From Vanessa cardui (Eukaryota > Arthropoda > Insecta > Lepidoptera > Nymphalidae), in contig NC_061127.1 of assembly GCF_905220365.1 (NCBI RefSeq), forward strand, positions 2,356,001-2,420,000: 64,000 nt of DNA. The letters are read 5' to 3'. Shown in pieces: positions 55,881-64,000 of this stretch. Within the stretch, counting starts at the first letter, position 1; each line of letters starts with the position of its first letter. Both the position numbers and the translations under genes were made by a program. The notes under the pieces were generated by a model. That model was not told the origin of the DNA, did no database searches, and saw nothing but the letters and a program-made list of their open reading frames with translations.

Positions 55881-56089
55881 ATGATCGTAGAAATTGTCAT
55901 ATTCCTTCTAACAAGTTTGGCTGGTTATTTCATATATAGACATAAATGGATACATAGATATTTCGAAGAAAAAGGTATCAAATATGTAGCTGGAGTCCCG
56001 ATATTTGGAAATATATTTAAAAGTACCTTCCTTTACCGTCATATACTGGATGACCTGGACGCCGTGTACAAAGCTTTTCCAGATGAAAA
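55881..56089 (+). CDS. CYP9A: Cytochrome P450 (CYP9A type), exon 1
   Basis: Exon 1 encodes residues 1-69 plus two bases of codon 70. The start ATG opens a signal-anchor segment (IVEIVIFLLTSLAGYFIY) that places a microsomal P450 in the endoplasmic reticulum membrane, followed by basic residues and the hinge region (GIKYVAGVPIFGN) before the catalytic domain. The end is GATGAAAA|GTGAGT at 56089/56090, a canonical donor. The join to exon 2 gives ..FPDEKYVGFIEG.., exactly as in CYP9 family proteins. Lepidopteran CYP9A enzymes oxidise plant toxins and insecticides, but the substrate of this one cannot be read from the sequence. Only three exons of a protein normally of about 530 residues lie in the window. 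Confidence 0.92.
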
Positions 56090-56221
56090 GTGAGTTTTTT
56101 TTTAAATAAAATAATCACAATATGCCAAAATCATATACTGTTTTTATATACTGAAGTTTTATGATTAATTAATTGGATAAATTTTATTATTTTACTTATA
56201 TAGAATTCTTATGTATTAATC

Positions 56222-56320
56222 ATTCCTTATATCGTCGTCGTTATGTCCCTCGAGTATGTTTTTTTCACTGGCTCACTCGATCTTCAAATTGAAACAAAGT
56301 ATTGTTGTTTTGGTGGCATA
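56222..56320 (+). repeat. Repeat family A scrap
   Basis: CATTCCTTATATCGTCG, GTTATGTCCCTCGAGTATG and TTCACTGGCTCACTCGATCT follow the family core with indels. Confidence 0.55.
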
Positions 56321-56371
56321 ACATAGTAGGCGAAAAATGTGATTATTTAAGACATAGCATTAGATTTTAGA

Positions 56372-56548
56372 CCTCTAAAATTATCAGTGTTTCTCTACAA
56401 TATTTATGTGTCGTACACATAAACCTTCGTCTTCAATGATTGTCTATCAAAAAAAAACATTAAAATCATTTGTGTAGTTTTAAAGATAAAAGCATACACA
56501 GGGACAGACAGACAGCGAGAAGCGACTTTGTTCTGTACTATGTAGTGA
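56372..56548 (-). mobile_element. Helitron family H1, 5' part
   Basis: Minus orientation, with its 5' end at 56548 (ATCACTACATAGTACAGAAC on the element strand). It contains GAAGCGACTTTGTTCTG and TTTTAGAGGTCTAAA. The hairpin/CTAG end is missing. Confidence 0.7.
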
Positions 56549-57924
56549 TGATATTTATAATTTAAATAATTTTATTAAAAACTAATGACTGAAATTTTAA
56601 CAAATTAATATGTAGAACGTGTACGATTAATATCACTTAACTTCTCGTGAACTTTGATATTGAACGTTAAAAATAAAATTATATGATCTTATATTGTTGG
56701 AATTAATCATATAATAATAGTAATTTCATTGTCAAGCGGATGAAGTTATCTAAAATTATTATTTATTTTATACCATTTTTAATAACTCCTCTTGAATTTA
56801 AAATGTGTCTATTGTCACTAAGTTTTTTAGGGCAAATCTTGCAAGAAGATCTGAAATTGTACCCCTGGCAATATTTTTCCATTGGCAATATATATTGATG
56901 ACAATCATCAACTGATTATATCGAGAAATTGCTCCAGACGTAGGAACTCCTCAATGTATAAAAGTTATACCTGAAATTTTGTATATATATTCAATTAGCC
57001 TGTACTAAATGTCTCCTGCATTTAGGCCTGACTCCTAACGAGATATCTCCTAAACGGTTAACGGTAAAAATAAGAATTTTTTAAAGTCATTTTATTATGG
57101 TATTACGATCTAATATAGCTGCTTCACCCAAGATAGGCTAGCGACGAGCAAAGTCGTCAAAAGCCAGAACGGGCACGAAATTTAATACACGCATTCAATT
57201 CAGATAGGCTGCTCTAAAATCGGGTATAATTTAAACTATATACGTGCTATTACATATCTCTGCAATTATCAGCAAAATTCAGCCACAATATTGCCGTACA
57301 TAGAATATTGTAAATTACATTATGCTGGGCTTAGATAATAAATAAATGAAATAACTTTCACAACATAATACAAAGTAACTCATCAAAAAGTGAAAATCCT
57401 GAAAGAACGTACTGACTCCGAATTTGACTTAAAATGAAATAATGTTTTCATCTATTTACCCATTGACTTGAAATAATATTTTTGTCAATTTACCCATTAA
57501 GTCGACCTAATTAGAAGTGAGCAATTTGAAATCCATCCCATACGATGTACATCTTTGCATTGTATGATACCTTGCGGGTGCGCTTCCTTCGTATATTGGT
57601 ACAAGAAACTCCTGCTTGCAATGCTTACCTATGGACCTATTAGCACAGCTTTAGTTATTCGTTCTATCTCGACAGGCTTAGGTTATACTTTTGCTGCTAT
57701 ATGTCACTCACCTACTTAAAAATCATATAAATTAACCATCAATACATTTGTTGTGACCTCATTTGTTATATGATGTATCGTACAAATTATTTATTTTCAC
57801 TGTGTAGTGAGATCGTCTACAAAATAGGGATTCAACAGATATTGTTAACTCCTATATGTTCCTTGACCCTAGTACCGATACTGTTAAGTAAACCTATCAG
57901 CTTTCTTAGTTTTAAATAAACCCA

Positions 57925-58034
57925 CCAACCCGCATTAGAACAGCGTGGTGGAATATGTTCCAAACCTTATCCTCAAGTGGAGAGGAGGCCTTAGCCCAGC
58001 AGTGTGAAATTTAAAAAGGCTGTTGATGTTGTTG
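57925..58034 (+). mobile_element. 5'-truncated SINE family S1 with target duplication
   Basis: Only the last 110 bp of S1 are present (CCAACCCGCATTAGAACAGC to CAGCAGTGTGAAATTTAAA and a GTTGATGTTGTTG tail). A perfect 15-bp duplication TTTTAAATAAACCCA flanks it (57910-57924 and 58035-58049). Confidence 0.9.
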
Positions 58035-58051
58035 TTTTAAATAAACCCAAA

Positions 58052-58134
58052 TGTTGTAAATTAAAGACATCACGTCATTGACAACTAACTTTATTCTTCT
58101 ATGACAAGCCAGATATCAAAACATAACTACAACA
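58052..58134 (-). repeat. 3' LTR of the Ty3/Gypsy element
   Basis: 83 bp, TGTTGTA..TACAACA in both strands' sense, identical at every base to 62435-62517. It contains AATAAA on the element strand. Immediately outside lies CCAAA (58047-58051), matching CCAAA at 62518-62522. Confidence 0.97.
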
Positions 58135-58146
58135 TCTTCCCCTTTT
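58135..58146 (-). other. Polypurine tract
   Basis: AAAAGGGGAAGA on the element strand, directly adjoining the 3' LTR, is the expected plus-strand primer. A similar purine run (..TTAAAGGGGAAGTG) occurs again near 58250-58263, just downstream of the coding frame. Confidence 0.85.
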
Positions 58147-58313
58147 AATAAGTATTAAAATTAAACTTGAACAAACATGTTATTCACACAAAATAACAAC
58201 TAATAAACAAAACACAAAATAAGTACTAAAGTAACTAACATAACCAAACACTTCCCCTTTAAAAAAAATAAAAAAGACAAATATCACACAACATATTTCT
58301 TAATATAAAGAAA

Positions 58314-61300
58314 CTATTTAAATATATTCTGAGCTATACGTTGCTTTGCTACTTCTTTGGCTCTACGAAAAGGCCTCGGGGATGTAGGTTTTGCAATGCT
58401 TACATTATCTTTTGAAATATCTACATCTTTAAGTAAAGGCAAATCTTCTGATGAACTTACATCCTCGTTAGCGTCACTAAACGCTTCAAAACTGTTGTCA
58501 TTATCAGAGTTTTCATTAGACTTACATTTTATCAAATGACGACGATTTCGTCTAAACTTACGGCCGATATCATTTTGTACAATGTATGATCTAGGAGCAT
58601 TGGTAGGACCGACTACCTTAGCCCTACTCCTATATTTTCCATCAATACAAATTACAGGGACACCTTCTTTTAAAATCGGTAGAGTTTTGCAATGTCTATC
58701 ATAATACATCTTAGCTTTGTTTTGTTTCTTAATCATAGTATTATATTCAGCTGGATCAATAGGCTTTGGTTTTAATACATTAGGATGTACAGGTAATTTA
58801 CATCGTAATGTTCGACCCATTAGTAACTGAGCTGGAGAACTCAGGCCATCTCTAGGAGTATTTCTGTAATTAAGAAGGGCTAACGAAAAATCTTCTTTAC
58901 TCGAGATAGATTTTTTTAAGATATTTTTAATAGTTTGTACCGCGCGTTCACTTTTACCATTAGATTGTGCATAATTCGGAGAAGATGTAACATGATCAAA
59001 TCCCCATTCAACAGCAAACTTTTTAAATTCTCGACTAGCATACTGCGTGCCATTGTCAGTTATCAAAACCGTAGGAATACCGTGTCTCGAAAATATGTCC
59101 TTCATATTTTCTATAATTAAACCAGATGTGATATTATTCAATTTACAAACTTCTACAAAGTTAGAATAATAATCTGTTACAATAAGATAATATTTTTTAC
59201 GAAATTCAAAAATGTCTGACCCTACTTTAGCCCAAGGCAGTGCAGGTATTTCTATTGGTAGCATTGGTTCTTTTGAAGGTGCGTTTGTATGTTCTTGACA
59301 CGTACGACATCGCCTTACATACTCCTCAATATCACGGGACATACTGGGCCAAAAAATCACTTGCCTTGCTCTCCTTTTACAACGATCAATGCCTAAATGT
59401 CCCTCGTGAACAATCTTTAACATATCATTCCTCAATGCTTTCGGAACAAGTACAACGTTATCCCTAAACAAAACTCCATCTACGGCATATAATTCATCTT
59501 TTATTGACCAATATGATTTTACCTCATTAGAAACATTACATTTATGACTTGGCCAACCCGAATTTATGTAATTTAATAATATTTGCGACTCGTTATCTTT
59601 TTTAGTTTCCCTTTTTACTAAGCTTAACTTGTCATTAGACATCGGTATATTTCCAATTATCATTTGTAATTGATATACAATATTACTATGCACTTCATCA
59701 CTATACCGATCAGGCAGTGCTGCTCGGGACAACATGTCAGCAATATACATATACTTTCCTGGAACGTACGTAACAACTAAATCATAACTTTTAATTCTTA
59801 ACAGCATACGTTGTAATCTCGCTGGAACAGACATTAAAGGTTTTTTAAAAATACTTTCTAATGGTTTATGATCAGATTCTACAACTACGTCTTTTTGACC
59901 ATAAACATATTGATGAAATCGCTCACATGTGAAAACGATCGCCAACATTTCTTTTTCGATTTGTGCATACCTTATTTGTGCGTCAGTAAGGGTTCGAGAT
60001 GCATACTCCACAGGGCGACCACCCTGCAGTAGTACAGCTCCTAACGCATTACATGACGCGTCTACTGACATTACAACGGGCTGACGTGGGTCATAAAGCG
60101 CCAAAACACCTGCGCTCGTGACTGCCTCTTTTAATCGATCAAATGCTATACGTTCGCTTTCTTCCCAGCGCCACTGATTATCTTTTTTTAAAAGATTTGT
60201 CAGAGGAATAGCTATCTCTGAATGATTAGGAATAAATTTAGATAAATAATTAACTGCACCTAAGAATCTTTCTAAATCTTTTCTATCTTTCGGTGTTTGC
60301 ATTTCTTTAATTGCTTTGATTTTATCACTATCCGGACTAATACCCTTGGCATTAAAAACATGTCCTAAATATTTAACTTCTTCCACACAAAATTTACATT
60401 TATCCCTATTAATCTTTAAATTAATTTCTCTAGCTCTCTCTAATAGTGCTTTTAAACGCTTATCGTGAATCTCTTTTGTTTCACCCCAAACAATTACATC
60501 GTCAATATAACTTTCTACACCATCTAGATCTTCTAAAAATTGTCTTAACTTACCATGAAAAACTTCTGAGGCACAGTTGATACCAAATGGAAGACGAAGA
60601 AATTGGTACCTACCAAAAGGGGTGCTAAATGTGCACAAGTCTGTACTCTCGTCATCCAACGCCACAGTCCAAAAACCAGCGGTAGCATCTAACACAGAAT
60701 AAAACCGCGCACCGTGCAGCTTGGATGCCAATTCGGATACAGTCGGAAGTTGGAAATGAGAACGTTGTACTGCTTTGTTCAGCTCACGTGAATCTAAGCA
60801 AACACGAATGCCATTATTTTTCTTTGCTACAAGTACCAATGGATGAACCCATTGTGTAGGATTTGCAACTTTCCTAATAACACCTAACTGTATCATTTTT
60901 TCTAACTCCTCTTTTAATCGATTCTGTAAGCCATGAGGAATTTTTCTGGATGCCGATATGACCGGTGAAACGGATTGATCAACGACTATATGATATTTCC
61001 CCGGTAAACATCCCAATCCTTCAAAAACATCATTATAATTTGATATTTCAATAGCTCGTATACGTTTAACTAAGCCTAGAACCACACATGATTTTTGACC
61101 TAGCACACTATTACATTCCATGTCAGCTATCGCAAACTTTAATTTATAAGTCACATTTTTATAAGACCAAGGCAGAAAACAAATTCCTTTTATCGGTATC
61201 GTGTTACGTGTATATGACACTAAAGGTATTTGTTTTTTAATTATAATATTATCATTAAAACCTAACTCTTTAAATCTACGATAAGACATTACGTTATAAT

Positions 61301-62327
61301 CAGCACCTGTATCCAACTTAAAAATTTCCTTTCCGTTTACAGAGATAAGTTCCTGACTCCAGTCCTCTGAAGTATTTTTTATATTTTCAACTACAGAAAT
61401 TAAAAAATTATTATCAACAGAATTACTATTACTAACATTATTGTCATCTTCAATTTCATATACTTGATTGACCTTATTCTGAGCAGATATATTTGAAAAA
61501 CGATACGACTTGCACATTCGTGCAACATGTCCTTGATTACCACATGAAAAACACCGAAGATGTAGAGCCGGACAATCGCCGTTTATACCACATTGTGTAA
61601 AACCACACCTTGAACAGCGACTTTTACCAGCATTAATATTTTTACGTCCTTGAATTGAAGTGCCTGTAGCCTTACTAATCCACGCTTGAGCTCTCCATTC
61701 TGGTACTACATCTTGGCCACGACCCCTCACTTTCACGCCATCGACGTATGCAGTACTCCCGACACCATTCTTGCTACTCATTTGAAGTTCACTTTCTTTT
61801 GATATTTCTTCTGCCTCACAAATCTTTATTGCTTTATCTAAATTTAACTCTTCGCATCTCAGTAAACGATCTCTGACCGTAATTTGATGAATACCGCATA
61901 CAATTCGATCTTTAATCAAATCTTCTTCTAATGTCAAAAATTCACAATTTTTACTTAAAAGGCGCAGCGCTGTGACATACTCATGAATGGATTCACCTAT
62001 TTCTTGGTTTCTTGAGAAAAATTTGTATCTCATCAATGTGACATTTGATTTAATACCAAAATGGCTATCAAACTTTTTTAACAATACGTTGACATCATCA
62101 CGGTCTTGTTCTTGAACAAATGTAAAAGTTTGATATATATCAAATCCGTCTGAACCTATTAGATTAATCAATAAACTAGCTTGAACAGTCATTGACTCAG
62201 CATGTACTCCTGAAGCTTTCAAAAATAATAAAAATTGCTGCTTCCATTTTTTCCATACCTCAGCTCGGCCGACAGGTCCCCCGACTTCGACCATATTTAA
62301 CTCAGATGGCGGTCGCGCGTGTTCCAT
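58314..62327 (-). CDS. Gag-Pol polyprotein of the Ty3/Gypsy element
   Basis: 1337 uninterrupted codons, ATG at 62327 and TAG at 58316-58314. The order of domains is Gag (about 1-215), then a cysteine-rich knuckle (about 236-250) and a canonical CX2CX4HX4C knuckle (about 257-270). The aspartic protease has its DTGA near 339. The reverse transcriptase has YIDD at about 607-610 and the flanking LPFGINCASEVF. RNase H is at about 745-860 (VMSVDASCNALGAVL). The integrase has an HHCC zinc-binding domain (about 972-1010) and the catalytic triad D1038, D1091, E1127, with 52 and 35 residues between members, the DD35E spacing. Gag and Pol are in one frame with no slippage site needed. No envelope frame follows. 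All key catalytic residues are present, so the copy may be autonomous. Confidence 0.96.
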   Translation of the reverse strand: MEHARPPSELNMVEVGGPVGRAEVWKKWKQQFLLFLKASGVHAESMTVQASLLINLIGSDGFDIYQTFTFVQEQDRDDVNVLLKKFDSHFGIKSNVTLMRYKFFSRNQEIGESIHEYVTALRLLSKNCEFLTLEEDLIKDRIVCGIHQITVRDRLLRCEELNLDKAIKICEAEEISKESELQMSSKNGVGSTAYVDGVKVRGRGQDVVPEWRAQAWISKATGTSIQGRKNINAGKSRCSRCGFTQCGINGDCPALHLRCFSCGNQGHVARMCKSYRFSNISAQNKVNQVYEIEDDNNVSNSNSVDNNFLISVVENIKNTSEDWSQELISVNGKEIFKLDTGADYNVMSYRRFKELGFNDNIIIKKQIPLVSYTRNTIPIKGICFLPWSYKNVTYKLKFAIADMECNSVLGQKSCVVLGLVKRIRAIEISNYNDVFEGLGCLPGKYHIVVDQSVSPVISASRKIPHGLQNRLKEELEKMIQLGVIRKVANPTQWVHPLVLVAKKNNGIRVCLDSRELNKAVQRSHFQLPTVSELASKLHGARFYSVLDATAGFWTVALDDESTDLCTFSTPFGRYQFLRLPFGINCASEVFHGKLRQFLEDLDGVESYIDDVIVWGETKEIHDKRLKALLERAREINLKINRDKCKFCVEEVKYLGHVFNAKGISPDSDKIKAIKEMQTPKDRKDLERFLGAVNYLSKFIPNHSEIAIPLTNLLKKDNQWRWEESERIAFDRLKEAVTSAGVLALYDPRQPVVMSVDASCNALGAVLLQGGRPVEYASRTLTDAQIRYAQIEKEMLAIVFTCERFHQYVYGQKDVVVESDHKPLESIFKKPLMSVPARLQRMLLRIKSYDLVVTYVPGKYMYIADMLSRAALPDRYSDEVHSNIVYQLQMIIGNIPMSNDKLSLVKRETKKDNESQILLNYINSGWPSHKCNVSNEVKSYWSIKDELYAVDGVLFRDNVVLVPKALRNDMLKIVHEGHLGIDRCKRRARQVIFWPSMSRDIEEYVRRCRTCQEHTNAPSKEPMLPIEIPALPWAKVGSDIFEFRKKYYLIVTDYYSNFVEVCKLNNITSGLIIENMKDIFSRHGIPTVLITDNGTQYASREFKKFAVEWGFDHVTSSPNYAQSNGKSERAVQTIKNILKKSISSKEDFSLALLNYRNTPRDGLSSPAQLLMGRTLRCKLPVHPNVLKPKPIDPAEYNTMIKKQNKAKMYYDRHCKTLPILKEGVPVICIDGKYRSRAKVVGPTNAPRSYIVQNDIGRKFRRNRRHLIKCKSNENSDNDNSFEAFSDANEDVSSSEDLPLLKDVDISKDNVSIAKPTSPRPFRRAKEVAKQRIAQNIFK

Positions 62328-62422
62328 ATTGTATGTATATTGTAAAACAAATAATTATATAATAAATAAATATTTAGCGCATTTCTCGCGTTTTAAATAT
62401 TATTTATTAATATTTTTTTAAA

Positions 62423-62434
62423 CCGCTGTCACCA
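62423..62434 (-). other. Primer-binding site
   Basis: TGGTGACAGCGG starts at the first base inside the 5' LTR. The TGG pairs with the CCA end of a tRNA. The tRNA species was not identified. Confidence 0.75.
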
Positions 62435-62517
62435 TGTTGTAAATTAAAGACATCACGTCATTGACAACTAACTTTATTCTTCTATGACAAGCCAGATATC
62501 AAAACATAACTACAACA
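62435..62517 (-). repeat. 5' LTR of the Ty3/Gypsy element
   Basis: 83 bp, identical to the LTR at 58052-58134. The CCAAA target duplication follows at 62518-62522. Confidence 0.97.
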
Positions 62518-63000
62518 CCAAACATAAAACAAGCTATAGAGTGTCTAATGTTATTCCAGCAAGCGAGATTTATAATCTGAGATACATTCTTGATTCTTAG
62601 TTCACGTGTCTTTAATAGCAATTGTTTGCTCATGTTTTACGCAAAAATAATTTAATTTAAATATTCATGATCACTTACAATTTAGATGCAAACAGTGATC
62701 GACTGACTTGAAATTAACATTTAATTCATAACCTTCAATCTTCATACCACATTTATCATCATTTCATATTAAAAATGTCATTTGTCAGTCTTAATTAAAA
62801 TATATAGGACTTTTTATTTTATTTATTTGGATATTTACAAAGGTTTTTTTTTATTGAACCCTAAAGAAAACTATGACAGCGGGATCAGAAAAGATTCCTA
62901 TTAAACAAATTTATTAAATAAGATTTTATGATGTAGACATTGAAATTGATCGATATCAACTAAATAATTGTTGTTCATTGTCACTTCTTGCTGATCGCAG

Positions 63001-63164
63001 ATACGTGGGTTTTATCGAGGGCATATCGCCCATAATTCTAGTAAGAGACCCTGAGCTGATGAAAGCCATAACGATCAAGGATTTCGACCATTTCATTGAC
63101 CACAAAGAATTCTTCACTGAAGAAAATGAACCCCTGTTTGGAAGCAGCTTACTTATGATGAAAG
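63001..63164 (+). CDS. CYP9A: Cytochrome P450 (CYP9A type), exon 2
   Basis: Begins after the acceptor GCTGATCGCAG. Its first base completes codon 70 (AA|A, Lys), then 54 codons follow and one base of the next. It encodes the strand-helix B region: YVGFIEGISPIILVRDPELM, then KAITIKDFDHFIDHKEFF and EPLFGSSLLMMK, the pattern preceding helix C in CYP9 proteins. It ends AAAG|GTAAAA at 63164/63165. No stop or frame change compared with exon 1. Confidence 0.93.
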
Positions 63165-63427
63165 GTAAAATACAAATAATTATTTAAATAATTTGTGATT
63201 GAATTATAATTATGCATGTGTTTGTATTTTGTGGTATTGTATTTAACCACATTCGTGGCCTTGCAAGTTTGTGATGTTAAAGATTCTTGTACATTTAATT
63301 AAGACGCCGACGACTGTCTAATCTATATCTCAGCTTTGATTTTTTTTTAAAACGACTATAACAAAAAAAGGGCTTGAGTAATAGTTATTTGATTCAAAAA
63401 GGAATCATATATGTTGATTTTTTTTAG

Positions 63428-63544
63428 GAGATAAATGGCACGATATGAGAACAACTCTAAGCCCGGCCTTCACTGGATCCAAGATGAGAAAAATGATGCC
63501 TTTTATGACGGAAATCAGCTTTAACATCATTGAATACTTAAAAG
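63428..63544 (+). CDS. CYP9A: Cytochrome P450 (CYP9A type), exon 3
   Basis: Begins after the TTTTTTTAG acceptor. With the last base of exon 2 it reads GDKWHDMRTTLSPAFTGSKM. This contains the helix C WxxxR motif (W-H-D-M-R) that contacts a haem propionate, and the LSPAFTGSKMR signature that separates CYP9 from CYP6 relatives. It ends TTAAAAG|GTAATC at 63544/63545, phase 1. Later exons (oxygen-binding helix I, ExxR and the haem-binding Cys loop) are outside the window, so completeness cannot be judged. Confidence 0.93.
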
Positions 63545-64000
63545 GTAATCTTTATCAATCGTTATCTATGTGTATATTGATGAAATACTTTTTAGAGATA
63601 TAAATCTATTCAATTCAGAAAGTACCCTTTTTATGAAATAGTTATCGACATGTATGTATGTATTAGTATGAGCGACACTCTTGCTGAGAAGATATCTGAA
63701 TTTGCGTAGCAAGATTAAGAATAAATACGACAAAATATTTTTTTTTTTTTGTTATTTTTGTGTGGTTTTGATGTATGTGCCTTTTGGGTAAATACATCTC
63801 TATACTTACAAAAAAAACACAAAATTATTAACACACCTTCATTAATGGGCAGAAGAATTGAGTCCATTTACAAAATCAATGTTTTGTACAAATATCCTCT
63901 GAAAAATGGTTGGCTCTTGAAGTACCATTTTACAAGACAAAATTGAATGTAAACGCTTTGTACCCTCATCAGATATTCTTCCGTCAAATAACAATGGTCC
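63545..64000 (+). other. Start of P450 intron 3
   Basis: Begins at the GTAATC donor. No fourth exon is recognisable before the window ends. The open frame at 63749-63946 does not resemble any P450 region and starts in a T run. Confidence 0.7.

Larger units (their letters stand above)
58052..62517 (-). mobile_element. Complete Ty3/Gypsy retrotransposon, Mag-like
   Basis: This 4466-bp element lies antisense within P450 intron 1. In order on the minus strand it has a 5' LTR (62517-62435), a primer-binding site starting TGGTGACAGCGG right after it (62434-62423) and one gag-pol frame (62327-58314). A polypurine tract AAAAGGGGAAGA (58146-58135) and the 3' LTR complete it. A 5-bp target duplication CCAAA is intact. 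LTRs under 100 bp, a single fused frame and no envelope gene fit the Mag lineage known from silkworm; that assignment is from memory of the family. LTR identity indicates recent insertion. Confidence 0.95.
56090..63000 (+). other. P450 intron 1, enlarged by transposons
   Basis: A 6.9-kb intron between GTGAGT (56090) and GATCGCAG (ends 63000). It contains a family A scrap (56222-56320), a Helitron fragment, a SINE and a complete 4.47-kb Ty3/Gypsy element. Without these it would be under 2.2 kb. 56549-57924 and 62518-63000 otherwise hold nothing recognisable. Confidence 0.9.

Noticed and set aside
58314..62327. Endogenous retrovirus or host gene interpretation of the long frame
   Set aside because: There is no envelope frame, and very short LTRs plus a fused gag-pol fit a Ty3/Gypsy retrotransposon. 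LTRs and target duplication exclude a host gene.
63749..63946. Fourth P450 exon
   Set aside because: The frame contains none of the sequence expected after the LSPAFTGSKMR region and begins within a T run without a fitting acceptor phase.

Overview
This is AT-rich eukaryotic nuclear DNA, almost certainly from a lepidopteran and probably a butterfly. Three things point that way. A cytochrome P450 of the CYP9A type, split by introns, lies at the right end. SINE, LINE and Helitron families that I recognise from moth and butterfly genomes are present in many copies. Coding density is very low. There is no bacterial-style gene organisation, no CRISPR array and no rRNA. The only tRNA-like sequences are the promoter heads of SINEs.

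Layout. 1-3570: non-coding, with one TA-flanked MITE (992-1335). 3575-6949: a nearly full-length APE-type LINE with an intact endonuclease/reverse-transcriptase ORF and a poly(A) tail. 7-15.3 kb: repeats, SINEs, an inverted 3' fragment of the same LINE, and a cluster of perfect short hairpins. 14.7-15.5 kb, minus strand: one or two candidate exons of an unidentified gene. 15.8-24.5 kb: SINEs, two long-armed foldback elements and a second copy of the MITE. 24.5-36 kb: mostly unremarkable AT-rich DNA with scattered repeats. 36-54 kb: dense nested transposon debris (Helitrons ending in CTAG, SINEs, a foldback element with a duplicated arm, a decayed LINE with two nonsense codons, and a restriction-like-endonuclease LINE tail). 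55-64 kb: a decayed LINE, then the promoter and first three coding exons of the P450. Its 6.9-kb first intron carries a complete antisense Ty3/Gypsy retrotransposon of the Mag type.

How the parts relate. Exons 1, 2 and 3 of the P450 (55881-56089, 63001-63164, 63428-63544) join in frame at canonical GT/AG sites and encode about the first 163 residues. The rest of the gene lies beyond the window. The retrotransposon in intron 1 (58052-62517) has identical 83-bp LTRs, a CCAAA target duplication, a primer-binding site, a polypurine tract and an uninterrupted 1337-codon gag-pol. It therefore looks recent and possibly active. It landed next to a SINE, inside that SINE's own 15-bp target duplication.

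I found no new multi-gene system. The best leads are the young retrotransposon in the P450 intron, the foldback element with near-identical duplicated arms at 40.7-41.4 kb, the precise Helitron-in-LINE insertion at 53.3 kb, the hairpin cluster at 12.3-13.6 kb, and the orphan exon candidate at 15.3-15.5 kb.
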